From Streptomyces sp. H27-C3 (GTDB lineage Bacteria; Actinomycetota; Actinomycetes; Streptomycetales; Streptomycetaceae): DNA of 64,000 nucleotides. The translations under genes and the position numbers were made by a program. Under the pieces are notes generated by a model. It did no database searches and was not told the origin of the DNA. It saw only the letters and a list, made by a program, of their open reading frames with translations. The stretch covers positions 1 through 64,000 of the forward strand of contig NZ_JASITA010000023.1 of assembly GCF_030063415.1 (NCBI RefSeq), read 5' to 3'. Below, piece by piece: positions 14,837 through 24,119 of this stretch (its first letter is position 1; each line of letters begins with the position of its first letter).

Positions 14837-16687
14837 TTACGACTGTCGGCCACTGTTGGGGCTGTGCTGTTTCGCTTCCTGCTCAGCTCGGTGGATGGCA
14901 TCCGCGGCATTGATCAGGCCGATGTGGCTGAATGCCTGAGGGTAGTTCCCCAGCGCCTCTCCCGTGGTCGAAGAGACCTCCTCAGCGAGGAGCCCGACGT
15001 CGTTGGCGCTGGCGAGGGCGGTCTCGAAGACCTCGCGGGCGCGCGTCACGTCGCCGGTCAGCGCCAAGGCGTGGGCGAGCCAGAAGGTGCACAGCAGGAA
15101 CGAGCCCTCCTCGGCGGTGAAGTCATCGCTGAGGTAGCGGCGTACTTGTCCGCGGCCGTCGGTGAGCTGGGTCGCGATCGCCGTCACGGTGGAGCGGACA
15201 CGGGGGTCGTCGCCGGGCAGGAATCCGACCAGAGGGAGCATGAGCGCCGAGGCGTCGAGTTCGCTGCTGTCGAATGACTGGGTGAACGCCCCCAGGTCCT
15301 GGTTCCACCCCCTGCTTTCGATGGCCGTGCGGATCTGCTCCCGGGTGTCCTGCCAGGAGGCAATCTGCTCAGCGGTCGCCCCGAGGGCAGGGGCGAGGGC
15401 GATGGCGCGGTCGAGCGCGACCCAGCACATCAGTTTCGAGTAGAGAAAGTGCCGCCCCGGCCCACGTACTTCCCAGATGCCCTGGTCGGTTTCGCTCCAG
15501 CGGCGGGCAGCCGTCTGGGCCGCCTGGAGGAGGAAGCCACGGATAGGCTGATCGAACCACTCATGGCGGGGGAGCGTCTGGTGGGCCGCATCGAGCAGTT
15601 CACCGTAGACGTCCAGCTGGCGCTGGCGCCAGGCGTCGTTGCCCGCACGCACCGGTACGCTGCCGCGCCAGCCGCTCAGATGGAGCAGGGTGCGTTCGCT
15701 CAGATCCCTCTCCCCGCCGATCCCGTATATGACCTGCAAGCCCACACCTCGTTCCAGCTGGGTTGCCGCGGCCCGGGCGAGGAAGCCGAAGTAGGCCGCC
15801 TTCTCCTTCTCACAGGCGGCGGTGGCCAGGGCCTGGAGGGTGAAGCTTGCGTCGCGTACCCAGGTGTAGCGGTAGTCCCAGTTGCGGTCGGCGCCGATGC
15901 TTTCCGGCAGTGAGGTGGTGGGCGCCGCGATGATGGCCCCGGTCGGCGTGAAGGTCAGGGCCTGGAGTACGCGTCCGCTGTGGGCGACCTGTTCCTGCCA
16001 GGGGCCGCGGTAGCCGCGATGGGAGCGCGTCCACGAGCGCCAGCCCTTGATGGTGTCGTTCATACGGCGGCGGATCTGACCGGCATGCCAAGGGACCGGC
16101 TCCGTATCCCCCCAGGCTGACCTGGACTGCAGGGCGAAGCCAATCCGCTCCCCCGCCCGCAGTGTGATCTCACCGCGCGCGGTCGACCCGCTGACCTCAA
16201 GTGGGCGAGAGGCCGACAGCACCAGCCGGTGAGCGCCGCCGTAAGCGGTGAGGCCGCCACGCACACCAGACATTACGGGGTGAACGAGACCGAATTCCGG
16301 GCGCGGCGCGTAGCTCGTATCCAACGTCACCGAGCCGGCGGTGCAGGTGACCTGCCGCAGCAGGACGCCGGGCGAGGACGCGCCCAGCGCATGTCCGCGT
16401 TCCCTGTTTCCCATCGCGAGGGCGTCGAGGAGTACCACTGTTCCGGTCGGTGTGCGGAAAGTGGTCTCGAGTACCAGCGTGTCTTCCACGTAGCGTCGGC
16501 TGACCTCGCTGGGACCGCGGGGGTGGATCGACCAGTGGCCGGCGTCCTCGTCGAGCAGTCGGCCGAAGACCGAGGGGCTGTCGAAACGCGGCAGGCACAG
16601 CCAGTCCACCGAACCGTTGGTTGCGACGAGGGCGGCCGAACGGCAGTCCGACAGCAGTGCGTAGTCACCGATGGGGCGCGTACTCAC
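14837..16687 (-). CDS. GH15-family glycoside hydrolase (glucoamylase/trehalase-like)
   Basis: A 616-residue cytoplasmic enzyme without a signal peptide. It begins RPIGDYALLSDCRSAALV, the hallmark of the bacterial GH15 N-terminal domain, followed by GSVDWLCLPRFDSPSVFG. The (alpha/alpha)6 barrel spans about residues 230-600. The catalytic acid is in QGIWEVRG and the catalytic base in VGLLAEE; NWDYRYTWVRDASF lines the site. Actinobacterial members include trehalose-, glucan- and maltose-acting enzymes, so the substrate is open. ATG 16687 is immediately before the conserved N terminus. It is the terminal gene after the oxidoreductase pair, 58 bases from the preceding stop. Confidence 0.92.
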   Translation of the reverse strand: MSTRPIGDYALLSDCRSAALVATNGSVDWLCLPRFDSPSVFGRLLDEDAGHWSIHPRGPSEVSRRYVEDTLVLETTFRTPTGTVVLLDALAMGNRERGHALGASSPGVLLRQVTCTAGSVTLDTSYAPRPEFGLVHPVMSGVRGGLTAYGGAHRLVLSASRPLEVSGSTARGEITLRAGERIGFALQSRSAWGDTEPVPWHAGQIRRRMNDTIKGWRSWTRSHRGYRGPWQEQVAHSGRVLQALTFTPTGAIIAAPTTSLPESIGADRNWDYRYTWVRDASFTLQALATAACEKEKAAYFGFLARAAATQLERGVGLQVIYGIGGERDLSERTLLHLSGWRGSVPVRAGNDAWRQRQLDVYGELLDAAHQTLPRHEWFDQPIRGFLLQAAQTAARRWSETDQGIWEVRGPGRHFLYSKLMCWVALDRAIALAPALGATAEQIASWQDTREQIRTAIESRGWNQDLGAFTQSFDSSELDASALMLPLVGFLPGDDPRVRSTVTAIATQLTDGRGQVRRYLSDDFTAEEGSFLLCTFWLAHALALTGDVTRAREVFETALASANDVGLLAEEVSSTTGEALGNYPQAFSHIGLINAADAIHRAEQEAKQHSPNSGRQS

Positions 16688-16745
16688 AGCCGCACCCGGC
16701 CGGCGGGCACAGCGGGCGGCCTCGGCGCAGGTCCGAGGAGCGCGG

Positions 16746-17291
16746 TCACGGAGCGGGCTCCCTGCCCGGCTCTGATCCCGGCTTCGTCTTCGACTTCAGG
16801 GGCTGCTGCGCTTGACGGGAGAACCCCGTGCGCGCCAGCAGTACGAGAGCCGAGAGACCGAACAGGACGGCGGTGACAAGCAGCCAGCGGCCAAGAAACA
16901 CGTCATCGGAGAGACCGGTGTACGAGGTGAAGTGGTGCACCTGCCCCAGGATCAGCGGAAAGTACGTCAGGAGCAGCACACCGGAGACGAAGACCGGCAC
17001 CCGGACATAGTTGATCCACCCCCGCACCGGCGGACGGGCTTTGCCCCGGGCGTGGGCGGCGGATTCGCCGCGGCGGCCGCCCAGCAGGGCCTGGGCGGTG
17101 CGGTCGGTGACCGTGTACAGGGGCAGCAGGACCAGGTCGTGCAGGAGCGCCGCTCCCACGAACCACACCACGACCATCAAGGTGTCTCCGTCCAGCAGCC
17201 GGATTCCCGCGTACCCGGTCAGGGCGAAGGAGCACAGCACCAGCAGCAGGTGCAGGGGTGAGGCCCCGTAGCGCGTTCGGAAGCCGCTCAT
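16746..17291 (-). CDS. Four-helix membrane protein coupled to a molybdopterin oxidoreductase
   Basis: A 181-residue integral membrane protein with about four hydrophobic segments (LHLLLVLCSFALTGYAGIRL; VVVWFVGAALLHDLVLLPLY; VRVPVFVSGVLLLTYFPLIL; LLVTAVLFGLSALVLLA) and a basic tail. Several His residues occur (LHLL, LLHD, QVHHF), but no definite haem-b motif. ATG 17289-17291 overlaps the upstream oxidoreductase stop by four bases, so they are translated together. It may help anchor or reduce the molybdoenzyme. Family unknown to me. Confidence 0.75.
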   Translation of the reverse strand: MSGFRTRYGASPLHLLLVLCSFALTGYAGIRLLDGDTLMVVVWFVGAALLHDLVLLPLYTVTDRTAQALLGGRRGESAAHARGKARPPVRGWINYVRVPVFVSGVLLLTYFPLILGQVHHFTSYTGLSDDVFLGRWLLVTAVLFGLSALVLLARTGFSRQAQQPLKSKTKPGSEPGREPAP

Positions 17292-18790
17292 GCGCTCTCC
17301 CCGAAGGTCAGACGGGTGACCCATTTCGTGTTGTGGACACCTGGGTTGGCCGGGACGATGACCCGCGCGGGATATCCGTGATCCGGCGACAGCTCCGCCC
17401 CGTTGACCCGCAGCGCCAGCAGTGAGCGTGAGTCGCGCACCTGATTGTCGCGCAGCATGGCAGAGCGGAAGGCCCCGCGACGCTGGGCGGACTCGACGAA
17501 CACACCCGGAGCACGGCCGGTGAAGCCGACGAGCGCGGCCAGGTCCGACAGCCGCACCCCGCTCCACTCCTGGTCGTCGGTGGACCACCCTTCCACGCAG
17601 GCGATGGGCAAGGCCGCACTGTGCTGCGGCAGCTCCAGGACCTGCTCACGGGTGAGTGTCCGCTCGCGGCCCCCGCCCCGTACGACCAGCCGCCAGTCGG
17701 GTCCCATGTCGCGGGCACGGATTCCCACTGCGGCAGCGGTCTTGTTGATCTGGAAACCATTGGGACCCGGCCCCGGGTCCCGACCGTGCGGGGCCAGCAG
17801 GGCGGTGGATCTGAGGGAGCCGCCGATGCTCTGACCGGCCGTCATCACGAGCAGGACCAGGGAACCTGCACCCACCATGCCCAGCGCGCCCCGCCGCGAC
17901 ATCGTCGCCGCAGCCGGGTTCGGGGTCACCAGGCCGGTCTCGTCCGCCGGTTCCGCCTTGGTGCGGCTGAGCGGCGTGCGCAGCTCGTCACGGAGGCCGC
18001 CGCCGCGCAGGGTCCGGATCACCACAGGGATGCGGAAGGCGACATGAACGACGAAGGCAGCGATGAACACCCACGACCCGTAGAAGTGCAGGACGTAGAA
18101 GGAGCCGGGGAAGATGTAGTCCAACTGGACATTGAGCACACCGGTCGCGAACACGAACAGCACACCGCCGACCAGCAACAAAAGCGACAGCCGTTCGAAA
18201 GCCTGGCTGACCGACCGCACCGGCGGCCACGCGAACAGCCGGGGAATCACCGACCAGAGCTTCGCCAGCAGCACCGGGATCAGCACAATGCCAAGCGTGA
18301 CATGAACGCCCTGGTTAAGGCGGTAGAGCCAGTGCGGATCCGTAGGCCAGGCGAAGAGATAGAACCCCAGCCACCCCCTCTGCGGAGTCGTGTCATTACC
18401 CGGCAGATCCGGGTTGTACGCGGCGTAGGAAAGCAACCCGGTCACGAACAGCACCGTAATGCCGACGAGCAGCACCGCGCCGAGCACCGACGTCAGCCAC
18501 GGCCCCCGCAACGGGCTGCGCCAGAACCCCGGCCGGGACGGACCGGCCGGCGGCCCCTCCCGCAGCAGAGCAGCAAGCCGCCCTTTCGACGCCTTCGGGT
18601 TCGAACCCCCCGCCGGAGTTGCCGCAAGACGGTCGCCGCCTTCCTCGTCCTGGACCGGCTCACCCCCGGCGGGGCCAGGTCTCCGGCTGCTGGATGCCCT
18701 GTCCGCGCCGTGCTCACCTGACTCGCCTGCGCCCGCGGCCGGCTCATCTGCGGGGAGAGGTTGATCGTCCTTGCCGCGCGTGTCGCCCAT
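17288..18790 (-). CDS. Cytochrome-b-like membrane domain fused to a sulfite-oxidase-type molybdopterin domain
   Basis: A 500-residue protein in three parts. Residues 1-80 are disordered and acidic/Pro-rich. Residues about 95-290 hold four to five hydrophobic helices with His residues (NQGVHVTLGIVL, FYVLHFYGSWVFIA, FVVHVAFRIP) in a cytochrome b561-like pattern. After an internal twin-Arg-like anchor (MSRRGALGMVGAGSLVLL), residues about 370-500 form a sulfite-oxidase-type Mo-cofactor domain with the ligand Cys in PIACVEGWSTDD. The substrate is unknown. ATG 18788-18790 has AAGGA upstream. Confidence 0.85.
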   Translation of the reverse strand: MGDTRGKDDQPLPADEPAAGAGESGEHGADRASSSRRPGPAGGEPVQDEEGGDRLAATPAGGSNPKASKGRLAALLREGPPAGPSRPGFWRSPLRGPWLTSVLGAVLLVGITVLFVTGLLSYAAYNPDLPGNDTTPQRGWLGFYLFAWPTDPHWLYRLNQGVHVTLGIVLIPVLLAKLWSVIPRLFAWPPVRSVSQAFERLSLLLLVGGVLFVFATGVLNVQLDYIFPGSFYVLHFYGSWVFIAAFVVHVAFRIPVVIRTLRGGGLRDELRTPLSRTKAEPADETGLVTPNPAAATMSRRGALGMVGAGSLVLLVMTAGQSIGGSLRSTALLAPHGRDPGPGPNGFQINKTAAAVGIRARDMGPDWRLVVRGGGRERTLTREQVLELPQHSAALPIACVEGWSTDDQEWSGVRLSDLAALVGFTGRAPGVFVESAQRRGAFRSAMLRDNQVRDSRSLLALRVNGAELSPDHGYPARVIVPANPGVHNTKWVTRLTFGESA

Positions 18791-19788
18791 TGGGTTCCTT
18801 GTGTGGTTCACAGAACGGCAGACACCGCTCAACGCGCCGAATTATAGATTGAAATGTCTCCTATCCGTGGGTATTCATTCGAGTGAACTCTCCGCGTCGC
18901 CTGCAACTGTTGTCTTCCTCCGGTGAGTCCGTATGCCAAGGCCAACTCGCCTCTCGAACCCACCTCGCGCAACCAGTGGTATGGCTAGTACGCCCAGCAT
19001 GGCGGGGCGCAGCCTGCACGCCCGTGCGTTGCCCGGCATATGCGTAAGTCCAGCGTGCCTGAGCGAGTGCCCGGACCAACTCGCCATCCGAGCGGGTGGT
19101 CTCGCTCACGCACTAGGGTGATCGGGCCGTGTGGGATCCAGCCCCTCACTCCTCAGGACCGCATCCTCGTGCTGTCACCGAACCAAAGAATCCTCCTTGC
19201 GGTCCCCAGAAGCAGTTGCACGACCGCACGGGTCGGCTGACGGCCCGGCCGAGCAGTCAGCCGGCGCCCCCGGAGGGCACTCGCAGCTCTCACCCAAACG
19301 AGCAATCGGTAAGGCCCCGTGGCCGAGGCGCGCGCCATGAGTGCGACCGAGCCGCAGGGCAACTAGCCCAATCCCTGGCACGCCGACCGGTACACCGACG
19401 CTGTCAGGTCCGGCCGCGGTCCAATGCGCCGGATACCGCTTCTGCGTGGTGGAATATGCGTGTCGCGGGTTGTCTGCATGCCCGGGTGGCAGAACCATCA
19501 CGAGTCGCTCGGTGACCATTGCCCGCGGGCGGAACTCGCTTTGGTCTCACCGTGGATGCCCCGGATGCCTGTGGTCTTCGCCGGGGCGGGCGCGTACTGC
19601 CTGGGCCGCGAAAGTGATGACTGCCCATGGTGCTGCGCGCTCCTGACCTCCGGTACGGCGGTGGCCGTGCCGGTACGCAGCGTCGCTCATACGCTGGGGG
19701 CGTTGCGCAGTTGCCATGCAGCGGGCCAGGGCGAACTGACGCCCTCGGGCGCTGCCGACAGTTGTCCGGGTACTGCTCCCCGGGGCGT
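18791..19788. other. Gene-free stretch with one degenerate gene fragment
   Basis: Nearly 1 kb lies between the oxidoreductase promoter and hypB. The only recognisable item is the fragment at 19480-19735 related to 41029-41373. The bases just left of 18860 (AATTATAGATTGAAATGTC) are locally AT-rich and could hold the oxidoreductase promoter. No other gene was recognised. Confidence 0.45.
19480..19735 (+). pseudogene. Degenerate copy of the small protein encoded at 41029-41373
   Basis: Translation in shifting frames gives RVAEPSRVAR, VVFAGAGAYCLGRESDD and CPWCCALL, matching RVTEQSRVAR, VVFARLAGAYWLDRESDD and CPWCCALL of the product at 41029. The conserved nucleotide core is GATGACTGCCC(A/G)TGGTG. 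Stops and at least one frame change show it is not a working gene. Dispersed fragments suggest past duplication within this genome. Confidence 0.5.
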
Positions 19789-20604
19789 TCAGTCTTGCTC
19801 CGCCACCCACTCGTACCAGCGGTTCATCCCTTCACCCGTGGTCGCGGACACTGCCAGCAACCGCACCTGCGGGTTGACCGAGCGCGCGTACGCTTCGCAC
19901 TTTTCGACGTCGAAGTCGACGTAGGGCAGCAAGTCGATCTTGTTGATGATCACTAGGTCGGCAGCAGCGAACATGTAGGGGTACTTCAGCGGTTTGTCCG
20001 TGCCCTCGGTGACCGAGATGATCACGACCTTGCTGCGCTCTCCCAGGTCGAACAGGGCCGGGCAGACCAGGTTTCCCACGTTCTCGACCAGGATCAGCGA
20101 GCCGGACTCGGGTGAAAGGGTCGTGAGCGCACCGTGCATCATCTCCGCGTCGAGATGGCACCCTGCCCCGGTGTTCACCTGGATCACCGGGCATCCGGCC
20201 CGCCTGATCCGGTCGGCGTCGAGCATCGTTTCCTGATCGCCCTCGACTACGGAGACCGGGCGCCGGCCCGCGAGATCGCCGATGGTGCGTTCGAGCAGGG
20301 TGGTCTTGCCCGCGCCGGGAGAGCTCATCAGATTCACGGCGACGATTCCCCGACAGGCCAGCCACTCGCGATTGCGCGCCGCGAGATCGTCGTTCTTGGC
20401 CAGTACTCGCTGCTCAAGCGTGATCGTTTCGCTGGCCGGTTTCGGGTGAACGTGCTCGCCCCCCGTGCGGTCGTGCGAGTGGCCCGGTGGATGCTCCTCA
20501 ACACGGCCACGCGGGCGACCCTGGGTTGTCGCGTCACCCGTTTCCGGCAGGGCGATTCTTGTTCCGCCGTTGCCCTCTTCACCACAACCGCAGGTGCCAC
20601 ACAT
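19789..20604 (-). CDS. hypB: Hydrogenase nickel-insertion GTPase HypB
   Basis: A 271-residue SIMIBI-class GTPase that delivers Ni2+ to the hydrogenase large subunit with HypA. The N terminus MCGTCGC carries the CxxCxC high-affinity nickel site, followed by a short His-containing spacer. The P-loop is SSPGAGKTTLLERT; ENVGNLVCPALFDLGE and NKIDLLPYVDFD (NKxD) complete the GTP site. The conserved Cys of VNTGAGCHLDAEM belongs to the G-domain metal site. It lies 3 bases after hypA, and both diverge from the structural genes across a shared control region. Confidence 0.95.
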   Translation of the reverse strand: MCGTCGCGEEGNGGTRIALPETGDATTQGRPRGRVEEHPPGHSHDRTGGEHVHPKPASETITLEQRVLAKNDDLAARNREWLACRGIVAVNLMSSPGAGKTTLLERTIGDLAGRRPVSVVEGDQETMLDADRIRRAGCPVIQVNTGAGCHLDAEMMHGALTTLSPESGSLILVENVGNLVCPALFDLGERSKVVIISVTEGTDKPLKYPYMFAAADLVIINKIDLLPYVDFDVEKCEAYARSVNPQVRLLAVSATTGEGMNRWYEWVAEQD

Positions 20605-20607
20605 GCG

Positions 20608-20937
20608 TCAGCCCACTCTCATCGAAATGATCTCAAGTTCCCGTCCTGATGTGATCTCCACGTCGGCGCTGCCGCAAGGGCAGAGTAAGACAAGATCCGT
20701 CAAGGTGGCATCGGAGTGGCAGGTGCGGCAATGCAGGGCTCCGGGAGGCTGATCGATGTCCAGTCGCGCGCCTTCGGCCACTGTTCCCTCGGTGATCAGG
20801 TCGAAACAGAATCGCATCGAGTCGGCCACCACCGCGGTGAGCATGCCCACCCGCACCCTGACCACGTGCACCTGTCGGCCAGCAGCGCGTTCGCACACCG
20901 TGTCGACCACGTCCTGCGTGATCGCCAATTCGTGCAT
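20608..20937 (-). CDS. hypA: Hydrogenase nickel metallochaperone HypA
   Basis: A 109-residue protein. The Ni-binding N terminus MHEL (His2) is exact, and a zinc site is formed by CRTC and CPCG. ATG 20935-20937 is required because His2 must follow the initiator Met, so an upstream in-frame start is rejected. It passes nickel to HypB. The first gene of the leftward hypAB pair; a GAGG block precedes the start. Confidence 0.94.
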   Translation of the reverse strand: MHELAITQDVVDTVCERAAGRQVHVVRVRVGMLTAVVADSMRFCFDLITEGTVAEGARLDIDQPPGALHCRTCHSDATLTDLVLLCPCGSADVEITSGRELEIISMRVG

Positions 20938-21237
20938 TATCCGCCTCGTTCTTGTGGTCATATCCCGGCCGCATATTCACATCGTGGCCAGAACTGCCTG
21001 CCTCGCGGCGATTCACCCTGCCGAGCAGCTCGTAAGCCCAAACCGCTTGATTCGATGGTGATCCCCGATCTCCGTCGATCTGGAAGGAATACCATGGTCG
21101 ACTTGCAAATTCTCGTGTTGACAGGGCGCCTGGAAAGAGTCTAGATGGTAGCAATGTGAGCGACACCACACTGAAGGGTTTCCGTCGATCGCCGTGACAC
21201 GCCAGATCGGCCGTGGGCCCCGGAAGGCGGCAGTGCT
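20938..21237. promoter_or_regulatory. Divergent control region between hypAB and hhySL
   Basis: 300 bases separate the two start codons and must hold both promoters. For the rightward operon a plausible vegetative promoter is TTGACA (21118-21123), 18 bases, TAGATG (21142-21147), about 90 bases before hhyS. A 16-codon frame with GGAAGGA upstream (21094-21144) ends inside this -10 and may be chance. Confidence 0.5.
21118..21147 (+). promoter_or_regulatory. Candidate promoter of the hydrogenase structural operon
   Basis: TTGACA, an 18-base spacer and TAGATG fit an HrdB-type promoter. Transcription would start near 21155, leaving a leader of about 80 bases. A growth-phase regulator would still be expected, but no binding site was recognised. 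Confidence 0.4.
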
Positions 21238-22293
21238 ATGCCGACAGACGCAGCAGTCAAAGCAGAGGAAACGCTGATTCACGTGTTGTGGATCAATGCC
21301 GGTCTCAGCTGCGACGGCGATTCGGTGGCGCTCACCGCCGCCACTCAGCCCAGCATCGAGGAAATCGCGCTCGGCGCATTGCCGGGCCTTCCGCAGGTCG
21401 CGGTCCACTGGCCACTGATCGATTTCGAATGCGGTCCCAACGGCGGCGCGGACGACTTCCTGGAGTGGTTCTTCAAGGCGGACCGAGGCGAACTGGAGCC
21501 GTTCGTCCTGGTCGTCGAGGGCTCGATCCCCAACGAAAAGCTGCACGACGAGGGCTACTGGTCCGGCTTCGGCAACGACCCGGCCACGGGCCAGCCGATG
21601 ACCACCAGTGAGTGGCTCGACCGGCTCGCGCCGAAGGCCACCGCGATCGTCGCGGTCGGCACATGCGCCACGTACGGCGGCATCCACGCCATGGCGGGCA
21701 ACCCGACCGGTGCGATGGGAGTGCCCGACTACCTGGGCTGGGACTGGAAATCCAAAGCCGGAATTCCCATCGTGTGCGTGCCCGGCTGTCCCATTCAGCC
21801 GGATAACCTGTCGGAGACGCTCACCTATCTGCTCTACATGGCCACCGACCAGGCGCCCATGATTCCGCTCGACGACGCGCTCCGCCCAACCTGGCTGTTC
21901 GGCCAGACGGTGCATGAGGGCTGCGACCGGGCCGGGTATTACGAGCAGGGCGACTTCGCCACGGAGTACGGCTCGCCCAAGTGCATCGTGAAACTGGGCT
22001 GCTGGGGTCCCACCGTCAAGTGCAATGTGCCCAAGCGTGGCTGGATGAACGGCATCGGCGGCTGCCCCAATGTCGGCGGAATCTGCATCGGCTGCACTAT
22101 GCCCGGGTTCCCGGACAAGTTCATGCCCTTCATGGACGAGCCCCCCGGCGGCAAGCTCTCCACGAATGCGGTCGGACTGTACGGATCGACGATGCGCCGG
22201 CTCCGGACAATCACCTCGCACACCCTGGACCGTGAGCCGAAATGGCGTAAGCCGGGGAAGACCCTCACGACCGGTGCCACCCGCACCTGGTGA
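21238..22293 (+). CDS. hhyS: [NiFe]-hydrogenase small subunit, group 1h
   Basis: A 351-residue electron-transfer subunit of the actinobacterial high-affinity, oxygen-insensitive hydrogenase that oxidises atmospheric H2. There is no Tat signal; the protein starts directly with ETLIHVLWINAGLSCDGDSV. Cluster ligands are visible in NAGLSCDGDS (CxxD: Asp in place of the usual second Cys of the proximal cluster, a group 1h trait), VGTCATYGG, PGCPIQPDN, KLGCWGPTVKC, GCPNVGGICIGCTMPGFPD. GGAAGGCGG precedes ATG 21238. It is followed 34 bases later by the large subunit. Confidence 0.96.
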   Translation: MPTDAAVKAEETLIHVLWINAGLSCDGDSVALTAATQPSIEEIALGALPGLPQVAVHWPLIDFECGPNGGADDFLEWFFKADRGELEPFVLVVEGSIPNEKLHDEGYWSGFGNDPATGQPMTTSEWLDRLAPKATAIVAVGTCATYGGIHAMAGNPTGAMGVPDYLGWDWKSKAGIPIVCVPGCPIQPDNLSETLTYLLYMATDQAPMIPLDDALRPTWLFGQTVHEGCDRAGYYEQGDFATEYGSPKCIVKLGCWGPTVKCNVPKRGWMNGIGGCPNVGGICIGCTMPGFPDKFMPFMDEPPGGKLSTNAVGLYGSTMRRLRTITSHTLDREPKWRKPGKTLTTGATRTW

Positions 22294-22327
22294 CTCATCG
22301 CACTGAAGAGAGAGCTGAGGCGGCGCA

Positions 22328-24118
22328 ATGACGGTGACGCGCAACAAGGGTGGCGGCGGAAGCCAGGGCAAGGACGAACTGGTGGAGATGGCGTGGGATC
22401 CCATCACCCGCATCGTCGGAAGCCTGGGCATCTACACGAAGATCGACTTCAAACAGCGTGTCGTCGCCGAATGCCACAGCACGAGCTCCATCTTCCGCGG
22501 CTACTCGGTCTTCATGAAGGGTAAGGACCCGCGCGACGCGCACTTCATCACCAGCCGGATCTGCGGCATCTGCGGTGACAACCACGCCACGTGCTCCTGC
22601 TACGCGCAGAACATGGCCTACGGAGTGAAGCCGCCGCATCTCGGTGAATGGATCGTCAACCTCGGCGAGGCCGCGGAGTACATGTTTGACCACAACATCT
22701 TCCAGGAGAACTTGGTCGGGGTCGACTACTGCGAGAAGATGGTCGCCGAGACGAATCCCGGAGTGCTCGAACAGGCCAACCGGACCCAATCACCGCACGC
22801 GGACGCCCACGGGTACAAGACCATCGGCGACATCATGCGCTCCCTGAATCCGTTCACCGGCGAGTTCTACCGCGAGGCACTCCAGGTGAGCCGGATGACC
22901 CGCGAGATGTTCTGCCTGATGGAGGGCCGGCACGTACACCCCTCCACTCTCTACCCCGGTGGCGTGGGAACCGTGGCGACCATTCAGTTGATGACGGACT
23001 ACATCACGCGTCTTCAGCGGTACGTCGAGTTCATGAAGAAGGTCGTGCCGATGCACGACGACCTCTTCGACTTCTTCTACGAGGCGCTGCCCGGCTACGA
23101 GCAGGTCGGCAACCGGCGGATCCTGCTGGGCTGCTGGGGCTCCTTCCAGGACCCCGAGCACTGCAACTTCGAGTACAAGGACATGACCAACTGGGGCCGG
23201 AAGATGTACGTGACCCCGGGCGTCGTCGTCGACGGGAAGCTGGTCACCACGGACCTGGTGAAGATCAACCTGGGCATCCGCATCCTGCTCGGTTCGTCGT
23301 ACTACGGCGACTGGGAGGACCAGGAGATGTTCGTGACCCACGATCCGCTGGGCAATCCGGTGGACCGACGTCACCCCTGGAACCAGCACACCAATCCGCA
23401 GCCGCAGAAGCGGGACCTCGACAACAAGTACAGCTGGGTCATGTCGCCGCGGTGGTTCGACGGCAAGGACTACCTCGCGCTGGACACCGGGGGTGGACCG
23501 CTGGCGCGGCTGTGGGTCACGGCGCTGGCGGGCCTGGTCGACATCGGTTATATCAAGGCCACCGGCGACAGCGTGAAGATCAACCTCCCCAAGACCGCCC
23601 TCAAGGGCCCGGTCGAGCTGGAATGGCGCATTCCGCAGTGGAGCAACACGATCGAGCGCAACCGGGCGCGTACCTACTTCCAGGCGTACGCCGCCGCCTG
23701 TGCACTGCACTTCGCGGAGAAGGCACTCGTGGAGATCCGGGCGGGGCGGACGAAGACCTGGGAGAAGTTCGAGGTCCCGGAGGAGGGCATCGGTTGTGGC
23801 TTCACCGAGGCGGTGCGCGGCGTCCTGTCGCATCACATGGTGATCCGGGACGGCAAGATCGCCAACTATCACCCGTACCCGCCGACCCCGTGGAACGCGA
23901 GCCCCCGCGACACCTACGGCACGCCGGGTCCCTACGAGGACGCGGTGCAGGGGCAGCCGATCTTCGAGGAGAACGACCGGGAGCACTTCAAGGGCATTGA
24001 CATCATGCGCACGGTCCGCAGCTTCGACCCGTGTCTGCCGTGCGGAGTGCACATGTATCTCGGCGAGGGCAAGAAGCTGGAACTGCTGCACTCACCGACC
24101 CAGTCCGCGGGTGCGTGA
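22328..24118 (+). CDS. hhyL: [NiFe]-hydrogenase large subunit, group 1h
   Basis: A 596-residue catalytic subunit holding the Ni-Fe(CN)2CO site. The L1 motif is RICGICGDNHATC and the L2 motif is DPCLPCGVHMY, giving four Cys ligands. The protein continues 20 residues past L2; the maturation protease encoded at 28159 would cut after the motif His-Met region. WDPITRIVG marks the conserved N terminus. Length and motifs match group 1h (formerly group 5). A GAGG block precedes the ATG. Metal insertion depends on the hyp genes on both sides. Confidence 0.97.
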   Translation: MTVTRNKGGGGSQGKDELVEMAWDPITRIVGSLGIYTKIDFKQRVVAECHSTSSIFRGYSVFMKGKDPRDAHFITSRICGICGDNHATCSCYAQNMAYGVKPPHLGEWIVNLGEAAEYMFDHNIFQENLVGVDYCEKMVAETNPGVLEQANRTQSPHADAHGYKTIGDIMRSLNPFTGEFYREALQVSRMTREMFCLMEGRHVHPSTLYPGGVGTVATIQLMTDYITRLQRYVEFMKKVVPMHDDLFDFFYEALPGYEQVGNRRILLGCWGSFQDPEHCNFEYKDMTNWGRKMYVTPGVVVDGKLVTTDLVKINLGIRILLGSSYYGDWEDQEMFVTHDPLGNPVDRRHPWNQHTNPQPQKRDLDNKYSWVMSPRWFDGKDYLALDTGGGPLARLWVTALAGLVDIGYIKATGDSVKINLPKTALKGPVELEWRIPQWSNTIERNRARTYFQAYAAACALHFAEKALVEIRAGRTKTWEKFEVPEEGIGCGFTEAVRGVLSHHMVIRDGKIANYHPYPPTPWNASPRDTYGTPGPYEDAVQGQPIFEENDREHFKGIDIMRTVRSFDPCLPCGVHMYLGEGKKLELLHSPTQSAGA

Positions 24119-24119
24119 C

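Noticed and set aside
22790..24091. A 433-codon minus-strand frame opposite the hydrogenase large subunit
   Set aside because: Antisense shadow of hhyL; no domain and no start signal.
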